Below are positions 9,926-19,190 of a stretch of 64,000 nt of DNA, in pieces. The notes below the pieces were generated by a model that saw only the letters and a list, made by a program, of their open reading frames with translations, ran no database searches and was not told where the DNA came from. Each line of letters begins with the position of its first letter. Position 1 is the stretch's first letter. The translations under genes were made by a program, and so were the position numbers. The stretch lies in contig NZ_NJAI01000003.1 in NCBI RefSeq assembly GCF_002632725.1, positions 124,001-188,000 on the forward strand, read 5' to 3'. Source of the stretch: Xenorhabdus hominickii (GTDB lineage Bacteria > Pseudomonadota > Gammaproteobacteria > Enterobacterales > Enterobacteriaceae).

Positions 9926-11113
9926 ATGGAATGTAATAAACTTCTAAAAAAAATTGGCATCTCAGTTTTACCAATGTCATCAATTTCCTCTATCATATCA
10001 ATAGTTATTATTTGGTTTTTCCTTAATAGGATGGGACGTTTGGATATATTTAACGAATCTGTCAGTTTCAAAAATATGTTTAATATTCTTGTGTTTTCTT
10101 TTATTATTAACATGGCGTTTTTTTTGATTATTTTCTTCATGGGGTCTTGGCTATTATCTCTTTTCATACCGGCAGAAAATAAACACTTTATTTATTATGA
10201 TAATATAAAAAATAATCTCATAACGATACTTATGGTAAGTGGGTTTTTCACTCCAATAATTATTGCATTGAGTGTATTTATCTTTGATGATCCTAGTAGT
10301 GTTTTTCACATAATTATTCTTTCTTCATTTTTTATTTTGGTAGTTAGTATATCAATTGTGTCTTACCTTATGAATAAAGAAATATTAAATCAAGAGTTAA
10401 GAATCAAATCAAACACCATAAAAAATAAATATAAATTTAGAATTTATTTATTGATTCCTTTTTTTATTTCTGTTTTATCTTATAGTCAAATTATTCCTAT
10501 ATCATTGTTTTCTGATTCAATGAAATTTCCTGATTTAATGGGAGATACTTATCAAGTTATTGGGTTTGTGGCTATTTCTTATGCTTTTTATATAGTTACT
10601 ATGTTTCCTGGGGTTGTTTTTATACGAATGAATAATGGTGAAAAATTAGTCAAGAAAGTTACTGTTCCGATCGCGCTGGCATTTGCCATAATGTTAGTGA
10701 TGTCATACTTTATTACTGTTATCCCGGTTATGTTTGTTCACTCTGTAATGAAACTTTCAGGGATCAGTGATTTTACACCTCATACTTATTTGGTAGATGA
10801 AAAAGAATATCCTCAGAACCTTTTTGATAAAGGTGTATGGATAAGTTGGAAAGTTGAGGATACAGGGAAAATTGCTATCAGAGCGGTTTCTATATTTTCA
10901 TTTGGTGAGTTTCAGCTTATGTGTCCTTCAGAAATTACTAAAGCATATAAAGAGAGTTGGAAATTTATTCCGGGCAATACTGATTATGATAATAAGGTTA
11001 GGAAAGCGCTTCAGGAAGACGCTGAATGGTGTATTGCCTTCAATAAAGAAGATATAAAAAGATGGAACGTACCTATTAGTTATCAGGAAATTAATTCAGC
11101 AACAGATAGATAA
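9926..11113 (+). CDS. Unknown multi-pass membrane protein in AT-rich DNA
   Basis: A 395-residue protein I do not recognise. The N-terminal two thirds hold about seven hydrophobic segments (for example ISSIISIVIIWFFL, FIINMAFFLIIFFMGSWLL, IIILSSFFILVVSISIVSYL, VPIALAFAIMLVMSYFITVI). After residue 270 a soluble region follows (YLVDEKEYPQNLFDKGVWISW and LMCPSEITKAYKESWKFIPG). The gene is visibly much richer in A and T than the traG operon before it, which points to separate acquisition. It begins about 216 bp after traG without a clear ribosome site. Its place just behind transfer genes would suit an entry-exclusion or accessory function, but nothing in the sequence proves this. Confidence 0.65.
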   Translation: MECNKLLKKIGISVLPMSSISSIISIVIIWFFLNRMGRLDIFNESVSFKNMFNILVFSFIINMAFFLIIFFMGSWLLSLFIPAENKHFIYYDNIKNNLITILMVSGFFTPIIIALSVFIFDDPSSVFHIIILSSFFILVVSISIVSYLMNKEILNQELRIKSNTIKNKYKFRIYLLIPFFISVLSYSQIIPISLFSDSMKFPDLMGDTYQVIGFVAISYAFYIVTMFPGVVFIRMNNGEKLVKKVTVPIALAFAIMLVMSYFITVIPVMFVHSVMKLSGISDFTPHTYLVDEKEYPQNLFDKGVWISWKVEDTGKIAIRAVSIFSFGEFQLMCPSEITKAYKESWKFIPGNTDYDNKVRKALQEDAEWCIAFNKEDIKRWNVPISYQEINSATDR

Positions 11114-12056
11114 TTTTGATAGTGAAAAAATGGAACATTATTCGACACTACAATAGCTCTTATTTCCATGGTCTGGCTTATGTGTGCAATAGTTTTTTCA
11201 TTTGAAGACTAACATCATGAGCCTTAGTCGATTTGTTCAGAAGAAAATTCGTGAGATGAGTATGATAGAGCAAAAATTTGCTCGTTTCATGTATAACTGT
11301 TAGCATCTCCATTAGTAATTATCAAAGTGCCCATCACCTCCAAGGGGCAAAAAAATTCCCGTAGCCTGAAAGGGAGTGCAAGCATTGCGGTACATCTGTG
11401 CACTTTTGGGAGCAGATATCCCCGGACACCTAACCCATCGTCTGAGGATGAAAGTTTCCCGGTGTTATTCACCGGCTATTCACACAACAGAGCAAAACAG
11501 GCCCTGTCTTACGCTGAATGAGACCATTCTCATCAGTACAACATTTATCTGTATTTTCAGTTCATCACGGTAAACGTCCCGAATATTGTGCGGCGTCACT
11601 TGTGTTGAAGCGCAGCGATTACCAAGTGACGCCGCAAAGCGGCAAACGTCCATAGCCCATCCGGTCTGGCTTTACGACCGATTTGAATCCCGCATTACTC
11701 AGTGAAACCACGTAAAACAGACTATTAACCACCCTGTTGTCTGATGGATAAACGATTGTCCTATCGGATTTTCAACCCACTGCCTGATTGCAGGCTGATG
11801 CAGTAAAAATTAAGGAGAAATGAATCACGTCAAGATAATGAGGCGTTCATCCTGATGAGATCAGGCACTGAACGGGGAGCATGTCATCGCTGTGCTGAGC
11901 ACGTCGCGAGCTCCTGCAATAACTCAACACAATCTCGCCCTGCTACACATTGTCTGACGCACCACGGAACGGTGAACCTGAACCGACACGCAGGGAATTG
12001 TTTTAAAAACGACTAAAAATGAATAAAACAAACGCAAAGTAGCAGAAGAGGCGAGA
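11114..12056. other. 943-bp gap with ICE leader-like repeat and a perfect stem-loop
   Basis: No convincing gene is seen. The segment 11368-11430 resembles 37092-37154 upstream of the antirestriction genes (shared blocks include GTAGCCTG, GGTACATCTG and AGCAGATATC). Further right is a perfect 13-bp inverted repeat, listed separately. GC-rich DNA resumes at about 11.3 kb after the AT-rich membrane protein gene. The last 60 bp before the integrase-like gene contain a plausible ribosome site (AGAGGCGAGA). Confidence 0.5.
11590..11635. repeat. Perfect 13-bp inverted repeat (stem-loop), 20-nt loop
   Basis: The arms GCGGCGTCACTTG (11590-11602) and CAAGTGACGCCGC (11623-11635) are exact reverse complements. 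No T-run follows on either strand, so it is not a typical intrinsic terminator. The octamer AAACGTCC lies on both sides of the hairpin. It could be a recombination, replication or regulatory site of the element; the function is unknown. Confidence 0.75.
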
Positions 12057-12974
12057 ATGGCGCAGGGATCGACACGTTCAAAGGTTGAGCTGTTCAGAAA
12101 AGTTTTTATCACGCATGCCCGACAGGCAGGCGGAAGTTTTGTTACGGTGGCGGATCGGGCGCGGATTGCCCGGCACTTCCTTGATTATTTGAAAGACAAT
12201 GGCATCAAACTCCGCCAAATGGATAGCCTGAAGGTGAAATATATTGAGCACTACATCGCTGAACGCAAAGCCAACAATATCAGTCATCGGACACTGCAAA
12301 ATGAAATGTCGATGCTGCGAGCCATTTTAGCGCAGGCGGGAAAGCATAAGCTGGCTGATCCCGATAATGCCCGCCTGAGTAACCGGGCATTGGGTATCGC
12401 GGATACCAGCCGCTAGGGAACGAAAATGGCGCTGGTACCGGCTGCATTCTGGGACATTTTTCAGCAGGTGGAACAAAAAGACCGGCGTGTCGCGGTTGTT
12501 ATGCAACTGGCGTATGTGCTGGGACTGCGTACCAAAGAAGCGGTGGAAGCCTACAAATCGTTAGCGACCTGGAAGAAAGCACTGGAAAACGGGCATACGT
12601 CTGTGCGGGTGGTGTTCGGTACTAAAGGTGGACGCCCCAGACAGACGGTCATACTGGTTCGGGAAGCCCTGCAACACGCGATTGCTTATGCTGAACGCGA
12701 GCAGACCGGGCGTGGCGGCAAACTGATTGATAAACCCACGATCACGCAGGCCATAGACCGTTACCGCTATATTGTCAGACGTGCAGGACTGAGCGGTAAT
12801 AAAGCGCCACACAGTATGCGTTATCATTTTGCTCAGCAATCTGGGGAGCATTATATAGCGCAAGGATTCAGCGAGCGGGAAGCGCTGGCACTGGTCTCGA
12901 TGGATTTAGGGCATGGTGACGGGCGAGGGCGTTATATTAAGCAGGTGTATTACCAGAATATTGAGGGCGAATAA
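12057..12974 (+). pseudogene. Integrase-domain protein (tyrosine recombinase-like) with one in-frame TAG
   Basis: The frame starts at ATG 12057 with an N-terminal SAM-like DNA-binding region (VTVADRARIARHFLDYL, YIEHYIAERKANNISHRTLQ), reaches TAG at 12414-12416 after GIADTSR, and continues in the same frame to TAA at 12974. The second part contains YVLGLRTKEAVEAYKSL, VVFGTKGGRPRQTVIL, APHSMRYHFAQQSGEHY and DLGHGDGRGRYIKQVY, the pattern of PF12834/PF12835-type phage integrases. Read through, it has the usual family length of about 305 residues. It is either a fresh nonsense mutant or needs amber suppression. It is separate from the integrase at the tRNA end and may mark an older element inside the ICE. 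Confidence 0.8.
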
Positions 12975-13064
12975 GTTGTATTGGAGCACACACGCTCTGT
13001 TGCTCTGGTCATTGGAATATGAGCAAAGCAATCTTGAATCTTAGGCGATTATCCCTATGTTACG

Positions 13065-13094
13065 CTAACTCACTTTTGGACAAAAGTGAGTTAG
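13065..13094. repeat. Palindrome of two abutting transposon-end-like motifs
   Basis: The arms CTAACTCACTTTTG (13065-13078) and CAAAAGTGAGTTAG (13081-13094) are exact reverse complements with only GA between them. The right arm with its flank GTTGTACCAA recurs at 35335-35355, and CAAAAGTGAGTTA recurs at 32088-32100. It therefore looks like two ends of a transposon or MITE joined head to head rather than a terminator. Confidence 0.7.
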
Positions 13095-13289
13095 TTGTAC
13101 CAAATAAGACTCGAACTGAACGAGATTCAATCAAATAGTCGGCTTAGTACCCAGACTGTGTAAAAACCCTTGTTCATCTTTTGGTCTCAGTACGATGTAC
13201 TTATGATCAATTGGTCTTAGCTACCGATCCAATTTCAAAGCCAAGTCCAGTATCATCAGATTGGTAAGCATAATCATGGAGATTCTGGC

Positions 13290-13388
13290 ATGTCTCACCA
13301 TATTACTGGTCAATCAAGGCATCAATCCACGCTCTTTCCAGAACTCATGGACGACTTTGTTAGCGAAGATACATTAATGATTTTGTGA
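13290..13388 (+). pseudogene. 5' remnant of IS1182-family-like transposase
   Basis: The 32 codons read MSHHITGQSRHQSTLFPE followed by LMDDFVSEDTLMIL and a stop. The ITGxxRxQxxLFPExLDDxxxExN start is typical of IS1182-family transposases, which would continue with NPVRxIDAFVD; here the sequence departs after VSED. It lies 123 bp inside the left inverted repeat, the expected place for a transposase start. This is the main evidence that the surrounding cassette derives from an insertion sequence. Confidence 0.6.
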
Positions 13389-13418
13389 CCATGAATGTAA
13401 CTATGTGTTGAGGTGAAC

Positions 13419-14027
13419 ATGAAGAAAATATACTTAATTACGCACGGTGAAGCTACCCATGGTGTGAATAAATGTGTTGGAGGCTGGTTTGACTCTAGCC
13501 TCACTGAAAAAGGGCTTGAACAGGCACGACTGGTAAAGAAAAAACTGGTGGATTCAGGTGCTATCGATGATGTCACAAAAGTCTATTCTTCGGACTTAAA
13601 ACGTTGCCAGCAGACATCAAATGAGATTTTTTCAGGAACACAGCTACCTATAGTGTTTGATTCGCGATTGCGTGAAATGTCATTTGGGAAACATGAAGGA
13701 ATGGACCAGGATGAACACAATAAACTCATTGTTCCAGCATCTCCGACAGGAGACCGAGAAAACCATAGGATATGTGAAGGGGCTGAGTCAAGGGGTGAGC
13801 TTTTTACCCGTGTAGAAAGCTTTATCCAAGATGTTTACGAAAAAAGCGATTCGTCGATTGCTGTAGTAACTCATGGCTTCTCTGCTTCCTTTGTTATTGC
13901 CGCATTCCAGAAACTCAAGCTTGACAGTAGTGGGTATGTTTCATACCGATTTGAGCAAGGAAAATACACAGTTCTCGTTGAGGATTATTTATTTAAGAAT
14001 AGAACGTTGGCTTATCTCAATGTGTAA
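13419..14027 (+). CDS. Histidine phosphatase family protein
   Basis: A 202-residue protein of the phosphoglycerate-mutase-like histidine phosphatase superfamily. The catalytic motif is ITHGEATHGV near the N-terminus (RHG variant, with Thr in place of Arg before His), followed by YSSDLKRCQQTSNEI, LREMSFGKHEGMDQDE and the second histidine in VVTHGFSAS. The first-motif Arg, which normally contacts phosphate, is replaced, so activity may be altered. The start at 13419 follows GAGGTG. It is the main passenger of the inverted-repeat-bounded cassette and overlaps the following SDR fragment by 8 bp. The substrate is unknown. Confidence 0.8.
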   Translation: MKKIYLITHGEATHGVNKCVGGWFDSSLTEKGLEQARLVKKKLVDSGAIDDVTKVYSSDLKRCQQTSNEIFSGTQLPIVFDSRLREMSFGKHEGMDQDEHNKLIVPASPTGDRENHRICEGAESRGELFTRVESFIQDVYEKSDSSIAVVTHGFSASFVIAAFQKLKLDSSGYVSYRFEQGKYTVLVEDYLFKNRTLAYLNV

Positions 14028-14169
14028 CGAAACAATTAAAACATACCTTGTAGTTGGTGCAAACGAAGGGATTGGTCGGGCTGTTGCTGATTTAATAGTC
14101 AGCAAGGGGAACAGACTAATAGCCTTTGATAAAAGCTACGACGAAATCGGATGCTTAAATGCAACCTAA
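14020..14169 (+). pseudogene. Truncated short-chain dehydrogenase/reductase
   Basis: Only 49 codons remain. They hold the start of a Rossmann fold with VVGANEGIGRAVADLIVSKG, the SDR TGxxxGxG cofactor motif in a variant form. A complete SDR has about 250 residues, so the YxxxK active site and the rest are missing. The stop comes 27 bp before the right inverted repeat of the cassette, so the truncation was probably caused by formation of the cassette. The 8-bp overlap with the phosphatase gene suggests that the pair came from an operon. Confidence 0.6.
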
Positions 14170-14360
14170 ATCGATGTTTGTTGGATGAAATCACGGTTTT
14201 TACACAGTCTGTACCAACTGCGGACACTCATAAATGTGGTTCTCTTAACGAATCAAGATGTCCATAAATAACTCTGAGGTGTCTTTCAAATCTGGTGTAT
14301 TCAGCCTGAGGTGGCAATCAGTTGCACATGTAACTGATTGCCAAACCTCGATGAGATAAA

Positions 14361-17300
14361 TCAACTATGCTGGTACTTCTTGAAGTTCTCTGCCTGCTCC
14401 AGAACGCTTTTGTAAACCTCATCGTTAGCCACTGGGGGGAAGCCATAACGGTGTAGCAGCAGGATAAGATCGACTTTCAGCTTGGCCTTAATGTCGTCGC
14501 GGTTACTCCAGTCGGGGTACTGGGTACCATCGTCGACAATGACCTTCATCTCCTTGGCTAAGGCCAACATTTTGTCATCGTCGTAGGTAAAATCGTACTT
14601 CTGGCACATATGCAGCAGAATATCGAGAAAGGCCTTCTCTTCCATGTCGATACCGATATCCTCAAATGACATCATCTCGGTCTTGATGTCATAGATCATA
14701 TCAGCCATCTGCTGAGTGAAGATGTCGAACTCTTCACCGTTGAGCACATCGTTCTCTTTACGCTGGTTATACTGTTCAACCAAGGCTTGGAAGCGCTTGG
14801 AAAAGTTGATCCCTTGAAGTTGGTTCACCTTTTGAAAATCATTGATGGCTTTTGCCAACATCTTTTGTAGCAGTTGCATCCGGGTGTTGGGCAGCTTGAT
14901 TTTGCCAATGCGATCCATGTACTCATCATCAAAAATATCGATGGTTTCGGCTTTGTCATCACCTAAGGTAAAGATTTCTTCGACACCTTCCGCCTTGAGT
15001 GCTTCGGCTATCATCTCACGCACTTTTTGGTTCATCTGCGCAGTATCAGGGGCATCACCTTTCGTCAGTTTGTAGACAATCGAACGTACCGCTAAATAAA
15101 AATGGATTTGCTCACGCTCTTCCTGTGTAATTTCTTCACTACCAACGCAGACATCATAGGCAGCTTTTAAGCGTTTCACTAACCCCATAAAGCGTAGTTC
15201 GACTTTCTTCGTCTGCAATACGAATTCAGCCGCCTTATTGAGGCATTCTAATTGCAAGGTCGGTGCACCTGAAAAGTAATCACGACTATCAAAATTATGA
15301 AACACTTGCGCCAATAAATGCAGGTGATTACGAACCTCGACGATGGATTGCTGAACATCTTCAAAGTTAGATTTATCCGCCTTCGAGTACATCGCCAACG
15401 CCATATTCATTCGGCTTTTAATGCCGATATAGTCAACTACAAGCCCCTTGTCTTTACCTTCGAAACGACGATTTACCCGGGAAATGGTTTGGATAAGATT
15501 ATGCTTTTGCAACGGCTTATCAATGTAAATGGTGTCGAGTTCCGGCACGTCAAAGCCCGTCAGCCACATATCCACCACAATCGCTATCTTGAAGTTAGAC
15601 TTAGGGTTTTTAAATTGCTTGTCTAACTCTCTGCGGTACTCTTTAGTACCGAGCAAATTGTACATAGCTTCTGCGTCATCTTTCCCCCGTGTCATTACCA
15701 TATTGACCAAAGGAAGACTCACTAACTCTTTTTTCTCTTGTTCAGTAAGAGATATACCATCAATAGCCTGTTTCGCTTCAAACCACTCAGGGCGTTGCTG
15801 TTTAAGGCTCTGGTAAAAAGCATACGCAATCTCACGGCTGGCGCAAACAACCATGGCTTTACCTTTGATCGTTGAGCCTTCCTCTACGCGTTTTTGGTAA
15901 TGTTGAGCAAAATCTTTAGCTAGAGCCTCTATGCGGTCGGGGTCACCAAGAATGGAGTTCATGTTAGCGGTTGCCTTCTTGCTCTCTTCAATCTGGTACT
16001 CGTTTGTTCCTTGTGCTTCACACTCCTGATAATACTGTTCGATTGCCTCTAGTTTGCTGTTATCAAGGACTATCTTGGCGGCTCGTCCTTCATACACAAT
16101 GCGAACGGTGATTTCATCATTGACCGACTCCGTCATGGTGTAGCTATCGATAGTATCGCCGAATACATCCAGCGTTGCGTCGATAGGCGTGCCCGTAAAC
16201 CCAACATAGGTCGCATTCGGTAGTGAGTCATGCAGATACTTGGCAAAACCGTAAGTCTTTTTAACCGTGCCATTTTCCTGATTAATACTGATTTTCTGGT
16301 CAAGGTTGATCTGGCTACGGTGGGCTTCGTCAGAGATACAGATAATATTGCTGCGCTCAGAAAGCAGTTGAATATCTTCGGTAAACTTATGAATGGTGGT
16401 GAGAAATACCCCGCCACTGGCTCGTCCCGCCAGTTTGTTCCGCAGATCTTGCCGACTCGATACCGGTTCAATAATCTCATCACCAATAAAGGCAGTGGCA
16501 TTACAAAACTGCTTAGCGAGCTGCTCATCGAGATCGGTACGGTCGGTAATTAAGATAATCGTTGGACTGGCAAAATTGACACTCTTCATCAATAAGCGAG
16601 TCAAAAATTGCATGGTGTAGCTCTTACCGCAACCCGTTGCACCGAAATAGGTTCCGCCCTTACCGCTACCACCAATATTCTCGCCACTGCCCGTGATTTG
16701 CTTACGCTCTTTTTTAATGTTGTAGTAAAGCTTACGGGCTGCATAATATTGCGGATAACGACAACACACCTTTACTTCATGCTTACTGGTATCAGGGAAG
16801 AAAATAAAATTTTTCAGCACGTCCAGTAACCTAACGGGATGGAATAGCCCTTGAAGCAGGGTATAAAGGCCATTGATGCCCTCTTTCTCCGTTGACTCGT
16901 TGCCGTTTACTTTGCGCCATGCGTAGTAGAATTCGTAAGGGGCAAACAAGTTGCCCATTTTGTTATTCACGCCATCACTGATAATACACAATGCGTTATA
17001 GACAAATAGTTTAGGGATGTCGCGACGATAACGAACACAAATCTGTGTCCAAGCATCAAACAGTGTCGCTTCTTCCTCACGCACTGCCGATTTAAATTCG
17101 AACACCACCAGCGGCAAACCATTAACGTACAAAATCGCATCAGGAATACGCCGTTGTAGCCCGCCATCACGCGTTTGCCCCTCTATTTCCAACTGATTGA
17201 CCAATCGGTAGATATTATTATCCACCTCTGACGCCACTTCTTCACCCGCAAACAGCCTAACCAGCTGGCTTGGCAGCGTTTGGGTATCAATCAGTTCGAT

Positions 17301-17639
17301 ATACAGGTCTTTTTGTTTACGGTCTTCACGTTTGAGTAAAAAACCATTACTGAGCCAATGACAGAAGGTTTTGTTGCTTTGGTATAGGTCACTTGCAGGC
17401 AAGGTTTGTAACTGTTGTAGGATGGAGGTAATTTCCCCTTCGGTTATGCCTTCCGCCTGATATTGATTGGCGAGATACTGGCGCAGATCATCCGTAATTA
17501 TCACTTCACTGTTATCTTTGCGTGGAATATCGTTACCCATAAAATGTGGGTAGCAAGGCTGCCCTGCATCATTTACGTGCTGTCCTAGCAAGGTGATAAT
17601 AGCCTGTTCCAGTTTGGCTTCTGTAAAAATATGGCTCAT
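14361..17639 (-). CDS. hsdR: Type I restriction enzyme, R subunit
   Basis: A 1092-residue HsdR. The nuclease domain is near residues 150-215 (PLVVFEFKSAVREEEATLFDAWTQI, the PD-ExK pattern). The SF2 translocase has Walker A GATGCGKSYTMQF, motif II ISDEAHRSQ, motif III GFTGTPI, and the late motifs DMWLTGFDVPELDTIYIDKP and LIQTISRVNR. A helical C-terminal region follows, which binds the methylase. Length fits the family. It is downstream of hsdM and hsdS but separated from hsdS by 111 bp that include a terminator-like hairpin, so hsdR may have weaker or separate expression. It cleaves unmodified foreign DNA together with HsdM and HsdS. Confidence 0.96.
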   Translation of the reverse strand: MSHIFTEAKLEQAIITLLGQHVNDAGQPCYPHFMGNDIPRKDNSEVIITDDLRQYLANQYQAEGITEGEITSILQQLQTLPASDLYQSNKTFCHWLSNGFLLKREDRKQKDLYIELIDTQTLPSQLVRLFAGEEVASEVDNNIYRLVNQLEIEGQTRDGGLQRRIPDAILYVNGLPLVVFEFKSAVREEEATLFDAWTQICVRYRRDIPKLFVYNALCIISDGVNNKMGNLFAPYEFYYAWRKVNGNESTEKEGINGLYTLLQGLFHPVRLLDVLKNFIFFPDTSKHEVKVCCRYPQYYAARKLYYNIKKERKQITGSGENIGGSGKGGTYFGATGCGKSYTMQFLTRLLMKSVNFASPTIILITDRTDLDEQLAKQFCNATAFIGDEIIEPVSSRQDLRNKLAGRASGGVFLTTIHKFTEDIQLLSERSNIICISDEAHRSQINLDQKISINQENGTVKKTYGFAKYLHDSLPNATYVGFTGTPIDATLDVFGDTIDSYTMTESVNDEITVRIVYEGRAAKIVLDNSKLEAIEQYYQECEAQGTNEYQIEESKKATANMNSILGDPDRIEALAKDFAQHYQKRVEEGSTIKGKAMVVCASREIAYAFYQSLKQQRPEWFEAKQAIDGISLTEQEKKELVSLPLVNMVMTRGKDDAEAMYNLLGTKEYRRELDKQFKNPKSNFKIAIVVDMWLTGFDVPELDTIYIDKPLQKHNLIQTISRVNRRFEGKDKGLVVDYIGIKSRMNMALAMYSKADKSNFEDVQQSIVEVRNHLHLLAQVFHNFDSRDYFSGAPTLQLECLNKAAEFVLQTKKVELRFMGLVKRLKAAYDVCVGSEEITQEEREQIHFYLAVRSIVYKLTKGDAPDTAQMNQKVREMIAEALKAEGVEEIFTLGDDKAETIDIFDDEYMDRIGKIKLPNTRMQLLQKMLAKAINDFQKVNQLQGINFSKRFQALVEQYNQRKENDVLNGEEFDIFTQQMADMIYDIKTEMMSFEDIGIDMEEKAFLDILLHMCQKYDFTYDDDKMLALAKEMKVIVDDGTQYPDWSNRDDIKAKLKVDLILLLHRYGFPPVANDEVYKSVLEQAENFKKYQHS

Positions 17640-17705
17640 GTCAGTGGCTTCTTATTGGTTTTTATAGGATTTGTTTTTATAAAATAAGTTTAATCGATTA
17701 GATAA

Positions 17706-17742
17706 CAAAAACCGCCTCACAATGGGAAAACTGTGAAGCGGT
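17706..17742 (-). terminator. Intrinsic terminator between hsdS and hsdR
   Basis: On the minus strand a stem ACCGC-TCACA type hairpin (17711-17742, one internal mismatch) is followed by TTTTTGTT. It would reduce readthrough from hsdM-hsdS into hsdR. Confidence 0.65.
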
Positions 17743-17750
17743 CGAATTAT

Positions 17751-19190
17751 TTATATCGATGCATCTTCTGCGATACTTGTTTTAACATCGCTTAGGGATA
17801 GCTCGCCAGAGATCAACTTAGGTAATAACGCATCACGGAGTTTTTCTAATGCTGACCTTTCTGTAGCATTTAGCGTCATTTTATTGAGATAGCTTTTAGT
17901 TGTAACTGTATAGATACCAATTACCTTTGTATTCGGAATGACCATTGAGATGCTTTTGAACGTTTTTTTGCTGATTTCAGCAAATGTTGTACCGCCAGCA
18001 ATTCCTTTAATTTCATCCATAGAAGAGTTCAACCAATAAAGGACATACTCCGGTGAAAGCCTTTTTGTTGTAGGAATCGCGATATAGCCCTGATTAACCG
18101 CAACCGGAATTTTTGTCAGAGCAAGATAACCAATAGGTGCTCGTGAAGACATCAGCACCGTTTCAACTGGGAGTAATCCAGATGTAATTTTATTTAACCC
18201 AACATCAGTGATTTTTCGCTCTGTATCGAGCATTATTTTTTCTTTGCTACCCGATAGGTCTTTTGGAGAAGTCCAGTGAATATTTCCCCCCACCCAGAAT
18301 TCAGGATTTGCAGTGCTTGGTGTAGAGCCACCTTTTACAGTAAGTTCATCACCTACGGTAGATACTTCCCACCCCTTCGGCACCCAGCCACCAAGCCCCA
18401 ATGAAAGCTCTTCACATTTTTCAAAAGAAGATGGAAATAACTTACGGATATCCTCAGGTAGCGATTTAAAATTACCACTTTCACGCGCAATTTTACGCAT
18501 TTCTACTCGATGCAATAACTCTTCAGAAAATGCTAAATCCTGCTCAAAAAAACCTGTATCAAGTGCGTTATCGACCACTGGATCAAAATCTACAAACCAC
18601 GATTTAAACAGAGTTTGTGCCATTTGCTCCAAGGTTTGGTTGATTTGAAGGTTGAGGGAGATTTTTTTCTCTATTGATAGCAAATAGTTACCGATCGAAA
18701 TTTGCAAATCCTTCGGAGGTATTCGGAATTCATATGAGAGGATTTTTGTTGGAGATGTGTGTTTTACTGTTGTCCCAGTAGCCCCACTGACAACGTGATG
18801 TCGATACTCTTTTGAGCGCAAAAGGAAATATAGGAAAGTTTTGTCTAGTGCATCGTCTTTAAATTGTACCAATCCCGTTCGCTGATTGTGCAGGAAGCGT
18901 TTAACAGATTGTTCTGGTATTAACGCAGAGTAACCAAGAGTATCAGCCTGCTTACTCAAGTCAGTCATTGTTACAACTAAATTACCAGATTTTAAAACAT
19001 AGTCACTCGGAACGGGACCATCGTAGTACTTGTATTTATCCCCTTTGAACCCTCCACCAATTGCGAAGTTACCGGGTGTTAATAGGCAATTAGATGTAGG
19101 TGAATCTTTGAAATACTCTCCCTTGAAAGCAAAACCGTGTTTGATAGAAATGTGTCTATTAAGGCAAGTTACTGGCCATTCATTCCCCAT
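17751..19190 (-). CDS. hsdS: Type I restriction enzyme specificity subunit
   Basis: A 479-residue HsdS with two target-recognition domains. The first half covers HISIKHGFAFKGEYF to YEFRIPPKDLQISIGNYL, followed by a conserved helix (LNLQINQTLEQMAQTLFKSWFVDFDPV). The second half begins at VPKGWEVSTVGDELTVKGGSTPS and ends with KLRDALLPKLISGELSLSD, the typical C-terminal helix. The start ATG at 19190 lies inside the end of hsdM (overlap of 11 bp); a longer upstream frame would overlap hsdM by 65 bp and is less likely. The protein sets the DNA sequence recognised by the complex; that sequence cannot be read from here. Confidence 0.93.
   Translation of the reverse strand: MGNEWPVTCLNRHISIKHGFAFKGEYFKDSPTSNCLLTPGNFAIGGGFKGDKYKYYDGPVPSDYVLKSGNLVVTMTDLSKQADTLGYSALIPEQSVKRFLHNQRTGLVQFKDDALDKTFLYFLLRSKEYRHHVVSGATGTTVKHTSPTKILSYEFRIPPKDLQISIGNYLLSIEKKISLNLQINQTLEQMAQTLFKSWFVDFDPVVDNALDTGFFEQDLAFSEELLHRVEMRKIARESGNFKSLPEDIRKLFPSSFEKCEELSLGLGGWVPKGWEVSTVGDELTVKGGSTPSTANPEFWVGGNIHWTSPKDLSGSKEKIMLDTERKITDVGLNKITSGLLPVETVLMSSRAPIGYLALTKIPVAVNQGYIAIPTTKRLSPEYVLYWLNSSMDEIKGIAGGTTFAEISKKTFKSISMVIPNTKVIGIYTVTTKSYLNKMTLNATERSALEKLRDALLPKLISGELSLSDVKTSIAEDASI

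Larger units (their letters stand above)
13148..14215. mobile_element. Mobile insertion cassette-like element carrying passenger genes
   Basis: Perfect 16-bp inverted repeats CAGACTGTGTAAAAAC (13152-13167) and its reverse complement (14196-14211) are flanked on both sides by TACC (13148-13151 and 14212-14215), as expected for a 4-bp target duplication. Inside, the first 32 codons of an IS1182-type transposase are visible at 13290-13388, but the rest is replaced by a histidine phosphatase gene and a truncated SDR gene. The result is an IS-ended unit without its own transposase, which could be mobilised only by a related transposase in trans. Family assignment of the IS is inferred from the short transposase start. 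Confidence 0.7.

Noticed and set aside
11327..11573. Two overlapping short plus-strand frames
   Set aside because: Conservation with 37092-37154 does not favour one codon frame, so the DNA repeat is reported without a protein.
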